Under the pieces are notes generated by a model that had not been told where the DNA came from, ran no database searches, and was given only the letters and a program-made list of their open reading frames with translations. A stretch of 64,000 nt of DNA from Amanita rubescens (lineage: Eukaryota; Basidiomycota; Agaricomycetes; Agaricales; Amanitaceae), in contig WION01000002.1 in NCBI GenBank assembly GCA_015039365.1, positions 1,590,906-1,654,905 of the forward strand, given 5' to 3'. Shown here piece after piece: positions 10,447 to 20,978 of this stretch (positions are counted from its first letter, which is position 1; every line of letters starts with the position of its first letter). A program made the translations under genes and the position numbers.

Positions 10447-11629
10447 ATATTTCACTAAGATGGAGCGTGGGTAGAAATGTGGACCCTGCGGCTGTTCGAA
10501 GGTTGTCCGACGGCAATGCGAACTTGAAAAACCTAGCAGCCGTCAATTAGAGGAGCATATATGTAAGTCGAATGATTTGGTTGAAATATTCGCTAAACAA
10601 TGCGAGCTATTATAGGCCAGTGGTTAAGGCTATAGGGTGCATGCCAGAAACGACCGCTAGAAACGGTGAAGAGTTCTTGTAAGCGTGAGTGCCATTTGCA
10701 GTGTTCGGGATCAGTGGAAGCCTTTCTCGCGACAACACCGACTCTTTAGAATGGATCAGCTCCAAAGCAAGGATGCATCGCAAAGTGGCAATTGCTTGAA
10801 TCGGCTACACATTCTCTTCGAGGCACACGCTAACGCTTATACAATTGAAAAACCTGAACATCCCATTGTGCTTCGTCTGCCCTCAAAAGTGCATGCTTCC
10901 GTTCCAACACCTTGCCGCCACCAGGTTTAGTCCATTGATGGTTGGCAGGCGCAATGATCTGGAACCATTCCGGATGAAAGGGATGCCTCGGGAGAGACGG
11001 GGCATACGGGCTCAGATGTATAATATTCGTTGCTACGCACAGCCCAGGCGTAATCAACGCATTTCGTTACCAAGCGTTGAAAACATGTAAAAGTTCTGCC
11101 ATGAGATCTTTTTAAATCTCTTTTTCGAAGCAAGTTCGCCGTCCTGTCTCCTTATCGTTTTGAATCAGCGCTCCCCGACGACCTGGACCTGAAATAGGAA
11201 TAGCACCCGACGGACGTTGATAGTCGTGAACCGAGCCCTTTATCCTGTTTGAGAAAGAGTGTGGCAGGCCGCGGTGAGGTTGTATCAGTGTGCTTGAAAC
11301 TGTAGCTCCTTGAGCGCATGGTCCAGCCGAAGAACTGGATTGGGAACATGGATTTACTGAGCGGAGTTGAGGTAGATGGTATATGACGAGAATGCCGCCC
11401 GAATTGGCTAAGCAGAACGTTGAAAGCCTTGCTACACGCCAATATTGACAACCTTGGAGTTGGTGAACTATAGATTGGAATAGCTGCCGTATACAGTTTT
11501 GATCAACGACTTTTGGATTTTGCCGTGGGGACAGAAATAGGAAAGCCTTACCACTTCAAGGTCTCGAATATGCTGTATCGCGGATGGACCGAAGCGTGAT
11601 TCGGGTTGTGGAGTGACATACCTCCAACA
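10447..11629. other. Gene-poor stretch of accessory island 1
   Basis: Several reading frames of 60-115 codons occur on both strands, but none shows a recognisable motif, consistent splice structure or start context. I assign no gene. Given its neighbours it is probably degenerated gene debris. Confidence 0.4.
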
Positions 11630-13150
11630 ATGGAAACCAGCCTCCCAGATCTCCCTTTTACGAATTATGGAGACGCAGAACTCCGTCCCAATGCTCCCCA
11701 CAGTATTGACAAAACAACTCCTCGGAACTATCTTATGACTGATCTTGAGGCCCTCATGCATTGGGCCTCCTTCCCTGATGACATCAACCAAGTCATCCAA
11801 TCTGCAACCATCCACGCTAATTTGCCTCCTACTCCGTTCAGTCTCAATATCTCAACAAACTCAAGATTCGTGGAAAGCGAACAGAAGCTTTAGTATCACG
11901 CAATAGTCGCATTGCACGAGGGGGTCGAACAGGTGTTGGAGATGTTTGGGGTGAATGGATGGCTTGCCATGCGGCCAGGTGGCGGGAATGCTGCGATTGT
12001 AGGAGATCCGGATTTCTCATGGGTCATGGGCCCTCAGGCTGCACAGGGGCCAGTGCACCCAAAACTCGTCGTATGGTGTCTCGGTCATTACATGCGTATT
12101 CGCTAAATCTCGCTGGTGTTATAGGTTGAGTACAAAGCTTGGTGGTCTGTGGATCTGGTGATGGAGAATCTTTTCGGCGCCTTCGATGGCACTCGTCATG
12201 ATGCCCCCAGTACACGATCCTTACACGCTCTCGAACAAACTTATGGATATATGGCCAGTTCAACGATACCAGGTTTGGTATCCTTTCCAATTGGAAACGT
12301 GCCTTGTTCCTGCGCCGTGCCGAAACACCAGATGGTAAGACCCTTGAATATTACCTCGTCGAACTGGATGGACCTCTCTCGATGCTGAAAGCGTGGGTCG
12401 GCATGGTGTTGCTTGCAAACGGGTTCTATGCGTCCGCTACCCATCCTGCGCCGCCCTCGGGTCGGCATTTCAGAGTCACGAAGGCTGCCCGCGAGGAAAG
12501 GGAGGCACCTGTTGCCAACGCTGCAGAATACCACATGCGGCCTGTCGATGGTGAATACCAGCGCCTCCCTATAGACTTTCACCTATGCCACTTTGACATC
12601 AGCTCTGCTCGCCGTGGATCGGGCGCTTGCATACTAAGAGCCCAACTGTCTGTCGGGGGAAATATGACCCAAGTTGTCTGCAAAATTGTCGATTATCACG
12701 CGCTATTCCGAAGTAGCAAATTCACTAGAAGATGAAGCCTGTGCCTACGTCGATCTAGAATACCTCCAAGGCGATGTGATCCCCAGAGTGCGCGGCTTTT
12801 ACGAAGTTTGGGGGATGCTGCGTTTCCTTGCTTTAGAACCTGTCGGCAATGCCATTCCTGAGGACGAACCCGTTGACCACGCCCTTCGCATGAAGATGAG
12901 GACGGCTTTACAACGCGTTCACGATGCTGGATTTATCCATGGCGATATTGCACGTCGTAATTTTTGCAGGACAGAAAACAACGATGTCTTCTTGGTGGAC
13001 TTGGAGGGATCTCAACTCTCCGTGAACCCAGCTAATTTGATTCATGAAATGAATCAAGTAGATGAATTGTAATTTACGTACCCCTGCTGAAGAACGCTTC
13101 AAACTCATCAATCAATTACGAGACGAAGCCCTGGCAGGCTCATTGGCATG
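11630..13150 (+). pseudogene. Broken kinase-like gene (HGD-type, with conserved N-terminal region)
   Basis: Homologous blocks run in order: METSLPDLPFTNYGDAEL, a VLEMFGVNGWLAMRPGGG segment with GDPDFSWVMGPQ, then across a clean intron at 12071-12124 EYKAWWSVDL, FGILSNWKRALFLRRAE, and a C-terminal kinase-like part with HDAGFIHGDIARRNF (catalytic loop) and VFLVDLEGS (DFG position). The frame is broken at least three times: a TAG at 11891-11893 in the same frame as the following block, a shift near 12245, and a shift near 12695. A fourth shift near 13070 separates the tail TPAEERFKLINQLRDEA. The gene is therefore a pseudogene unless the assembly is wrong. Confidence 0.75.
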
Positions 13151-13284
13151 TTTGCTGGCGCCATTCTCCTAGTCACTTAGATTATTTATTACACTACAAA
13201 GAAATGTCCCAGAGTTTAGCCAGAGTTCTCCTCAGGACCCGCCTATCATCCTCTTTTGTGATTCTTAAATTATTATTAGACGCC

Positions 13285-13579
13285 CTACCCTCTCGTAACT
13301 CGGACGAGGCCTTTCAAATGAATCTTGTCCACCAGGCACTTGAGCTCTTTTGCCCACCGGTCCCGGTGAGCAGGAAGTAGGGGGTGAACGAGTGATTGAG
13401 ACTCCAGACTCGATATATTGCATCGCAATAGCATACCACCCACCAGGAAGTCGTTCGAATTTCGAAAGCAGGAATCCGTGGCGCATGACCTGAATTGGCA
13501 CAAAATTCATGCAGCTCAATCGAATACCGTTGTATACCCGGACAATCAAGCTAGCCAAGCCTTGAAGCAGGACCAACAA
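13285..13579 (-). pseudogene. Kinase N-lobe/hinge fragment
   Basis: Minus-strand codons give LVRVYNGIRL, a HGFLLSKFERLPGGWYAIAMQ segment (beta-strand and hinge-like), then HRDRWAKELKCLV and LKGLV, where a catalytic loop would follow. Instead the frame drifts into noncoding sequence, with two overlapping frames both partly matching. It is an orphan fragment of the kinase-like family seen at 10324 and 11630. Confidence 0.55.
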
Positions 13580-14857
13580 TCTCTTTTCAGTCTACTAATA
13601 CGCCGCCTGTCTCGCTTGTACAGTTTTCCGGAACAACTTCAGTCCACGTTCGGAGAGATCATCGATCAGAACTCGTCAACAAGACGATGGATCTTCGGAA
13701 AATGATGTATGTGGATTACGTTTCGGGTGACGTGAAGGTATTGGTTCCTTCACCTGGAAGCCAATTCGATTCGAAGGAGATGCAAGTGGATGATCCGAGG
13801 ACTAAATCTCGAAAGTCGGTGACTGGGCCTATCATGTGCACGACGGCGATAGGGATTGCTCGGACGTGGTATATCCGGAGGCGTCAAGGAGATAGATGGG
13901 TCGACGAAGAGAATCTGCACCGGTTCGGCTTGACAACCGATACTGACCAAAAGGGCGATCAGAAGGGTATAGATTTCGCGTTGAACTTTATCGCCACTCA
14001 TATCGGATAGCTGTCTAACGTCTATGTGTCATCTCTCTCCAGCGGCCTGCAACGGCTTGTTGCTCTATACCACGTCGAAGTTAGCAATGTAGTAGATTAC
14101 AAGGGACGGAAGAACGCGTATGCGACGTTGAGAATCTCATGTTGAGATTCGTGACCACGGCCAAAAACCCACGCAGAGATGGCGGAGAAGCAGAGATGGG
14201 CAACGCCGCTCTGGAAAGCGAGGATACGGAAAGACTCGTCTTCTCTACCGACGGTTCGCTCGCCAATGACGCTAGCGGAATGCGTTGACTTGCAAGCGTT
14301 CCGTTTCTGCGGGGGATAAAGAGGGGGTTGTAGGAGGGGCGGGTTGTTCGATGGAGATTAACTGCGTAGCGGTTTGGTATATGGTAGAATTGAGGTCTTG
14401 TACCGTTTAACTAACGTCGGCCGCTGAGGCCTGGTCGGTCATGAACCTCTGATCAGGTAGCAGTGGTTGCGAGGTTAGTTCCGATGAGCCGGACCCATTG
14501 ATATTAGTGGCACGCAGCGGTTTCGATAGAGCGCCAGAACGTGGTTTGGACCGTATACGAGGGCCCGAATGTATCTTCGATAGGTTATGAACTAAACGGA
14601 CACAATCCAAGTCAAAATGCACCTTTTGACGCGTCCTTGCGCACGTTGAATCATCTGCACCAAACTGTGAGACAAATCTGGCAAAACGCGCATCCTTGTC
14701 GCGGTATTGTGCCTTCGTGCACGTGAGAACTTTCAGCTATATGCAAGCGGCAGACGTGTACGATGTTGCCGGCAGAATTGTTGATCGAGTCGCGATGACG
14801 TAGTGACGAGACGCGAATTCAAACTCAGACTGTCGAGCCCTCCTTATAACTATCGCG
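13580..14857. other. Accessory DNA without a supported gene
   Basis: The longest plus-strand frame (13687-14010, 107 codons, ending in FALNFIATHIG) begins with an ATG and has a normal composition, but I find no family motif or neighbouring exon. I leave it unassigned. The rest, up to the Crinkler start at 14858, shows nothing I can support. Confidence 0.4.
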
Positions 14858-17328
14858 ATGAGCGCGCTCCAATCTAACCAGCTTAACCCGCTTTATCCTT
14901 CCAGCCACATCGTACTTCCACCATACTTGATGTATGGCATGGAGACTCGTACATTTTGGTGTGCTGTCTACGGCAGCTCTCGTGTATTTAAGATGTCTGC
15001 GCATCCCGACATCGACGTCGATGACTTGAAGAAGGATATCATAAAGCAGGAAATAGCCCTTCGTCATCTTGCTTATTCCAACCTAGTCCTTTGGAAGGTA
15101 AGTTTCGGACCACGACCTGTGTTTCCACTGAACATCTTGCCAGCTAAGCATCCCAGAATCTGCGGATCCCGAAGGCTCTTTCTGGCAGCGTATTAGAAAG
15201 CGAGGTGATATGGAGACGTTCGCCGAAGAGTTGAAAATTTCTAGACAGAAGATGTCGGAGGTCTTTCCGCAATCGCAACTCCGCGAAGATCATGTGCATA
15301 TTCTAGTGGAACTTCCTTCCAGTGAGTGTCATGTTGTTTGACCATTGGCACTACTACATTCAATAGATGACTCCAGATCCTGGCTGGCTGTAATCCACGG
15401 TAAGCTATGGAAAGAGCATGAATTCTTTGGCAAGATTTTTCGTACCGCAAACCTGACCGAACACGACTTCAAAGACCTTCAAGACCTGCTGGACAAAGAG
15501 AATCCTGGACGCACCTCTGACTCTTATGTGGTGGAGGACGTTCTTGCCAAGAAATCTGATTTCTTACGCGAAAAGAGCAAACCTCTCGAGGCAGATTTTG
15601 GTGACTGCCTAGTTCCTCGACTGGTTTTCGATGCCATTCAGCCCCCATTTTCTGGTATTGTTGGCAACGACGCTGTGTTTGATGACGACGATGCCATGGA
15701 CATTGATCCCAACCATGGCTATTGTTGTCACATGCACCATCTTTCAAAGGAAGCCAAGGCGATTCAAATTTTCCCCTACACCATTTGGTATGTTGACCTG
15801 ACTGTCCTCAAGCTGAAGAACAATCTTCACGTGCCACTGTTGATGCTCTTCCGGAACGAGTGGGGTATGATGATAGACATCTTTAATGAGAGGAAACACC
15901 TGAGGGGCATACGAGGAAGCGCCATCTTTACAGGTCAGCCAGGCATCGGTAAGCGCCATTATTGGCATTTGACTGTCACTTCTAACCAATGAACTAGGAA
16001 AAATGTGCCTGTTGTATTCCATCCTCATCCTTTGTATGATTCGCGGCCAGCGATGTGTGTTTCAGGATATGGACGGCAAAGTCTTCATTATTGATGATGC
16101 TGGCGTGAACACGCCAGAGGACGTACGAGCGGTATCGGGTGACGAAGTTCTCACACTTGTCGATGATTCCTTTAAACCCGTCGCCTATCTGCAGAATAAT
16201 TCCAACCATCGCATACTGTTAACCTCTTCGCCGAGAAGCAGGACAGACAGAGGCTGGCTTAAACAATATGCGATTTCAAATGCGGTGTTTACGATGAACC
16301 CATGGTCGCGAGAAGAGCTTGTTGTTGCAACGTGCTTGTATTTCACTCGATTGGTTCCCCTGCTTACCATTCATAGGTTATTCCTTCAAATGACCGACAT
16401 CACTCTCAAGCGGCTTCAACAAGCTTCCCTTATTTGCGGGAACATACCTCGTCCATGTTTCGAAGCGGCAATATCTCTTACTGATCTTCGCGAAGCCGAA
16501 AACGTGATCAAGAAGGCAATTGAAGACACCAAGGACTTGTTTGAGGTTACTTCCAATATGCAGAATGGCGACGACAGGCACATAACCCATCGTGTATTCC
16601 AAGTGCACCCAAAATCGTCCGAGAATCGGTTCTGGCATAACTCTGTCGCAAAGCCGGTTTCGGCTTGGGCTTTCTTCCAAATGTTGAATGTGCTGCACAA
16701 AAGAAATAGGGGCGATGCATACAGGTTTTACTGTACAGTTAAAGCGTATCCCGAATCTTCTCAACTCCGCGGAAACATGTTTGAATATTATCTTCACCCA
16801 TACCTGAAACGCCCCCGGACCTTCAATATCAAGTCCCTCGATGACGGCGCCGCTACTCTTAAAATCGACTTCATTGTCAACGCGGATAATCACCTCAGTT
16901 TTACCGATTTGTCAGAAGGGTTAGTACTCTCTGTCAAGAGTAATAAATCACACTACCTCCGGCCAGGATCTCCCGTCTTTCCATCCTTTGATTCTTTCCT
17001 ATACCAACCCGAAATTTCCCATCTTGGATTTTCACCTCTTATCGCTTTGCAAGTGACTACTGCTGCCAAACACGAGATAAAGTTGAAAGGTTTGAAGGAC
17101 ATTGGAAGTGCACTTCAAAACCCTTACCTGGAGAGTCTTCGACCGGAACAAAATAGAAAGATGATTGTTCTTTTTGTTGTCCCGGACGATTTGGAGCCAA
17201 CTTTTAGAACGCAGAAAATCCACGGTGCAAAGAAAGAGGTCGGGCCCTGGTATAACAAGACCACTCAATACGTTCTTGGGTTACCAGTACAAGATCTGTT
17301 CGAGTTCCATGAAAAAGCGTTAGAATAA
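14858..17328 (+). CDS. Crinkler (CRN/CR)-type protein: Ubl header, P-loop ATPase, REase-like C terminus
   Basis: Exons 14858-15097, 15144-15321, 15367-15948 and 15998-17328 give 776 aa. The N-terminal ~125 aa carry the ubiquitin-like CRN header ([34 protein letters not shown]). The middle holds a P-loop GQPGIGK near residue 330, followed by VFIIDD. The C-terminal third (about 585-700) has a PD-(D/E)XK-type pattern: [19 protein letters not shown], then [12 protein letters not shown]. Proteins of this build are described in oomycetes, chytrids and some basidiomycetes as host-directed or conflict effectors that can enter nuclei. Oddity: the Walker A Ser/Thr is Met (GKM). No signal peptide is evident. 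Single copy here, frame intact. Confidence 0.85.
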
Positions 17329-17840
17329 ACGTAGTCATGATACCAATAACACCAGTACCACACGACCAGCCGTAGCTGTATCGTCCTTCCCGTCACCTGT
17401 GTCTGGGATTTTGGTTGCGCTGAAGATTCTTGCTGCATTTAAATCCACTAAGCCAAAGGACGAGATTGAAGAGCTTGTCATTTCCCAAAAGCTCGACTCC
17501 TTAATCGCTTCCACGCATAACGCTGCTAGACATAATATTCGAAACGATTAAGGATCCTTTCATCGAGGAAGGGCTAATGGAACGCACATATGCCTTGTCT
17601 CTGAACTGGCTGGACCGAGTGTGTATGCCGTGTCGTTTTTTGGCTGTGAAGGGAGGATGGAAGGGAGACTGTTGGGAGGAAGTGGAAGTGGAACTCCTCG
17701 GTGACCTGTTGGAGAAGATGCTCAAGTACAATCCCGAGGAAAGGATTACTATACGTCATCCATGGTTTTAGTACACTTCCCGACAGTAAGTAGTATAAAA
17801 GTAGTAGAGTGATTGAAACACGACGCGTTTGACACGCCGA
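17329..17840. other. Gap between the Crinkler gene and ORC2
   Basis: The gap holds the kinase fragment described separately (17577-17771) and, at about 17345-17550, some 70 open codons without an ATG (SGILVALKILAAFKST and onward, ending in TAA). I could not assign the latter. The ORC2 promoter must lie in or near this debris; a GTATAAAAG TATA-like box occurs at about 17794-17802. Confidence 0.4.
17577..17771 (+). pseudogene. Ser/Thr protein kinase C-lobe fragment
   Basis: The last ~25 codons read LLEKMLKYNPEERITIRHPWF followed by TAG. This is the end of a eukaryotic protein kinase domain (subdomain XI). Nothing of the catalytic core is present upstream, so this is a truncated remnant. Confidence 0.65.
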
Positions 17841-19052
17841 ATGATTTCTCAGACCTCGTTCGACGCGTACTTTAGCCATGCCACATCTCGCGCTCAGACA
17901 TCCTCAAACGTCTTCTCAGCGCTCGTACCACCACTCTCCCAAGAAGAGTACCTAGAAGGCATCCAATCAGCACATGCTTCCACCTCCAAACCCCCGCCAA
18001 TCCGTCCAGGACTCCTAGAGTCGGACCAATCCCGCGCGCAGCTATTCGCGAGGTTCTTGCTCGAGCTCAACGAAGGTTTCAACCTTCTCCTTTACGGAGT
18101 CGGCTCGAAGCGACAGATACTCAACCGATTCGCAAAAGAGTACTGCGCCAAAGTAGGCCACGTCGTCGTGGCCAGCGCGTTCCGACCCGACTTTTCCCTC
18201 AAAGAACTCTTCACGTCTATCGAGAAAATCCCGGGAGTCGTTAGCACAGGCACGTCGACGACCGTCGAGAACCACGCAAAGAGGATAGACGAGGCCTTTT
18301 CCAAACCGACGCAAAAGAGGCACTTGTATCTCATCATACACAATCTCGACGCCGTCCCTCTACGATCGCAAAAAGCAAAATCGTGCCTCGCGCTTTTGGC
18401 TATGAACCCGCGGATACATATAGCAGCGTCTATAGACCACATCAACGCGCCTCTCTTATGGTCTTCTTCAGAATGTGCCGCGCGGAAACCTACAGCATCA
18501 TCTCAGTCATCCTTCGACAGCCCAAAACGCGGTTTCGCGTGGCTCTGGCACGATCTTACAACTCTAGAACCGTACGATGCTGAACTGGCATACGCGGATC
18601 GTTCGTCCATTTCGGGAGCTCACACAGGGTCTCACAAGAAGGCCCCAGAAGCAGCTTTACTCGCTGCCCAATCTGCGGGAACGGCTATGAGCGAGACTGC
18701 TGCGCTGCACATTCTAGCTTCCGTCACGCAGAGAGCGAAGAAATTATTTGTTTTGATGGCGACGAGACAGTTGGAGAGTATCGAAGAGGCTGCTGGTGCC
18801 GATGCATCTGGATCGAATACCAAATCAAACTCGGACCTGCAACAGCACGGAATGGGATATGATGCATTGTTCACTGCGGCGAGGGACAACTTTATTGCTA
18901 CGAATGATACGGCGCTTAGAGCGCTACTGGGCGAGTTTAGAGATCATGGATTAGTGATATCTGCCCAGGCAGGAGCCGGGAGTGGAGAGATCCTGTGGAT
19001 ACCAGTGAGAAAGGAGAGATTGTCGAATATTCTACAATCTATGGAAGAATAG
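17841..19052 (+). CDS. ORC2: Origin recognition complex subunit 2
   Basis: A single exon gives 403 aa. The conserved ORC2 core is clear: FDAYFSHATSRAQTSSNVFS, GFNLLLYGVGSKRQILNRFA, SLKELFTSIEKIPG, HLYLIIHNLDAVPLR and HIAASIDHINAPLLW, followed by a C-terminal winged-helix region. ORC2 is part of the six-subunit complex that marks replication origins. The protein is short: family members are usually about 450-620 aa with a basic N-terminal extension that is missing here. The ATG at 17841 lies only 5 codons before the conserved core. An alternative is an acceptor at TTTCTCAG/ACC with an unseen upstream exon. It is convergent with eIF3f, with 31 bp between the stops. Confidence 0.92.
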   Translation: MISQTSFDAYFSHATSRAQTSSNVFSALVPPLSQEEYLEGIQSAHASTSKPPPIRPGLLESDQSRAQLFARFLLELNEGFNLLLYGVGSKRQILNRFAKEYCAKVGHVVVASAFRPDFSLKELFTSIEKIPGVVSTGTSTTVENHAKRIDEAFSKPTQKRHLYLIIHNLDAVPLRSQKAKSCLALLAMNPRIHIAASIDHINAPLLWSSSECAARKPTASSQSSFDSPKRGFAWLWHDLTTLEPYDAELAYADRSSISGAHTGSHKKAPEAALLAAQSAGTAMSETAALHILASVTQRAKKLFVLMATRQLESIEEAAGADASGSNTKSNSDLQQHGMGYDALFTAARDNFIATNDTALRALLGEFRDHGLVISAQAGAGSGEILWIPVRKERLSNILQSMEE

Positions 19053-19083
19053 TATACGGTGGCATTTTTTTTTTCCGAGTAGC

Positions 19084-20197
19084 TTATACAGAAGTAAGTG
19101 CTAACCGCGCTGAAACTTCTGCTTGTGATTGTACAAGACTTGCGAGATATGAAATCATCAGCATATCCTATAGTCCACGATCATCAGTACAAAATATAAA
19201 CGCGTGGGATTTCCATACCTGCAAACTCGAATTGAATCCTCCCTTTTCGAGGTCCTCGGTGCTAGATCCAAGCGCGTCCATAAGATACCGGCCAACAGCC
19301 GCATCACCCTTCTTCTCCCCTGCGATCACCGCGCGAACATAGGTCAACACTCGGTTAAGCATATCAGATACTGAATTAAGAGACGCTTCGAGAATCTCTA
19401 GGTCGGTTACAGGTTGAGAAACGGTCGAGCTTGGCGAATTTGCCGCTCGGATGAGAAGATCGACTATAATAGCCGGTGATCAATCGGGTGTAGCAGATAA
19501 CGGTTATAGTAGCTGGACTCGAGAGACTCACGTCCGCTGCGTTCTGCTTCGTGAAATCGGAGTTCGACGGGGACGGGGAGGAATACGCAATTTTCAGGTT
19601 TGGATTCTACACTGATCGGAGAGCTGATTGAATACTTTTTTAGTTAGAGAGTTGCCCTTTTTTAGTGAAAAAAAGTTTTTTTTGAACCTGATGTATGCTT
19701 TTATTCCAGGCTCTTCTTCCTGTTCTGTGCCCGTGTTTAACGCGAGATGGACCGCGGGGTACGGTGCCGTCTCCTGCGAATAAAAACTTTGAATCAAGGA
19801 GGAATAAGTATTGAGTGATGATCCGGTTGAATACCTAATAATTTCCTCGTTATCGATCGAAGAATACCAAAGAGGGTTATAAAACGACTCACCAGCCGAC
19901 GATGACTTCCTGAGGGTTGACCTTGTGACATAGATCGTACATGAGTTTAAGGTAGTCCGCATCGACGGCAACTTGCTCGCTCGTCTCAGAGTGTAACATG
20001 GCAAACGCGGTGCATACTTCGACTGTTTCTGCGTCTGTACGTCTGCCTAGTAAAGTGCCAATGACACGATCCTGTTCGTCCGTTCGTCGAAGGTAGTGAT
20101 CGAGGATGGAGAAAAGGGCTACTGGGTGGACGAGTACATGAGACGGTGCACGCCAGGATATATTTTGAGTAGAGACTGGATGTTGAGTGTTTGACAT
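19084..20197 (-). CDS. EIF3F: Eukaryotic translation initiation factor 3 subunit F (MPN domain)
   Basis: Five exons (19893-20197, 19688-19834, 19532-19623, 19219-19463, 19084-19167) give 290 aa, the usual size. The MPN domain starts with SHVLVHPVALFSILDHYLRR and contains RVIGTLLGRRTDAETVEV and VNPQEVIVGWYSTGSSLN. Next come VFLPVPVELRFHEAERSGLD and the C-terminal ISYLASLVQSQAEVSARLAL. The JAMM metal site is not of the catalytic type (eIF3f is the non-protease MPN- member). eIF3f belongs to the eIF3 complex that loads mRNA on the 40S subunit. The start is the ATG at 20197, 92 bp from the divergent TOM7 start. Confidence 0.95.
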
Positions 20198-20289
20198 GCT
20201 CTTATCCGTGATCAAAAAATCTGTTTGCGGCTTCTTCGGAGTTTGCCGCACGTTGTTTTCTTCTCGCCCCGTCACCCAAAAAAACCACC

Positions 20290-20617
20290 ATGCCTTCGGA
20301 AGACACAAAGGTTCGTGTTCTGCTTCTACTTTTGTCCTCTTCCTTACTTGGACGTGTACATGCAGGAAATCATCGCTAAAGCTGTCGAAATTGGACGTGT
20401 ACGTTGATTGTTGAACACCAGAGTTTTTACGCAGTCCTTGCTGATACTCGTATACAAGACTGTGTTGCATTATGGCTGGATACCTCTCATAATCTATGTT
20501 GGCTTCACGCGAAGCAATCCCCAACCGTCGCTTATCAAGTACAGTCCTCAACCTTTGTGTTCCGGTCGCATGCCAGCTGACACGCTCTCTTTTAGGTTGA
20601 TTAGTCCGCTGGCCTAA
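20290..20617 (+). CDS. TOM7: Mitochondrial import receptor subunit Tom7
   Basis: Four small exons (20290-20310, 20366-20398, 20459-20538, 20596-20617) give 51 aa, exactly the family length. The protein reads MPSEDTKEIIAKAVEIGR, then VLHYGWIPLIIYVGFTRSNP (the single tail-anchor-like membrane segment with the family-typical GFTRS) and PSLIKLISPLA. Tom7 is a small subunit of the outer-membrane TOM complex and modulates its assembly. The gene is easy to miss because no exon exceeds 80 bp. It shares a short divergent promoter region with eIF3f. Confidence 0.93.
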
Positions 20618-20978
20618 CTAGTCCATACGAGTTTTGTCACAATCACCCCCACTGTCTGTACAATATAGTTCAATGATTAATGCTCTTCTTCTCCTCAATG
20701 TGAGATGATACACATAGGTGAGCATGTTCTACTATTTGCTTGCTATGATTCAATTGTCGTGGTGTATGGCGGTTGCCATACCTGAATCCCGTCGTCTGCT
20801 GTATCCCTTTTTCAAGCGGATTATCGGACATTCCAAAGTGTAGACATGACAAGGCCAGATATGAGCATATAGCATCGTCCCGCAATATGGTATCTAAATA
20901 GCGTTACTAATACAGGAACCTTTCCAGACTCGAACATAATACGAAGGCCTAGTCCATAACGCGAAAAAAGAGAGCATA
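20618..20978. other. Convergent intergenic region
   Basis: This 361-bp stretch lies between the TOM7 stop and the stop of the RNF220-like gene. No supported gene or repeat was seen; it must contain both 3' UTRs. Confidence 0.5.

Noticed and set aside
15469..16028. Minus-strand frames over the Crinkler gene
   Set aside because: Antisense to exons 3-4 with low-complexity composition and no motif.
17841..19052. Identification as ORC4 or another ORC/Cdc6 ATPase
   Set aside because: The GVGSKRQIL, IHNLDAVPLR and ASIDHINAPLLW blocks are ORC2-specific.
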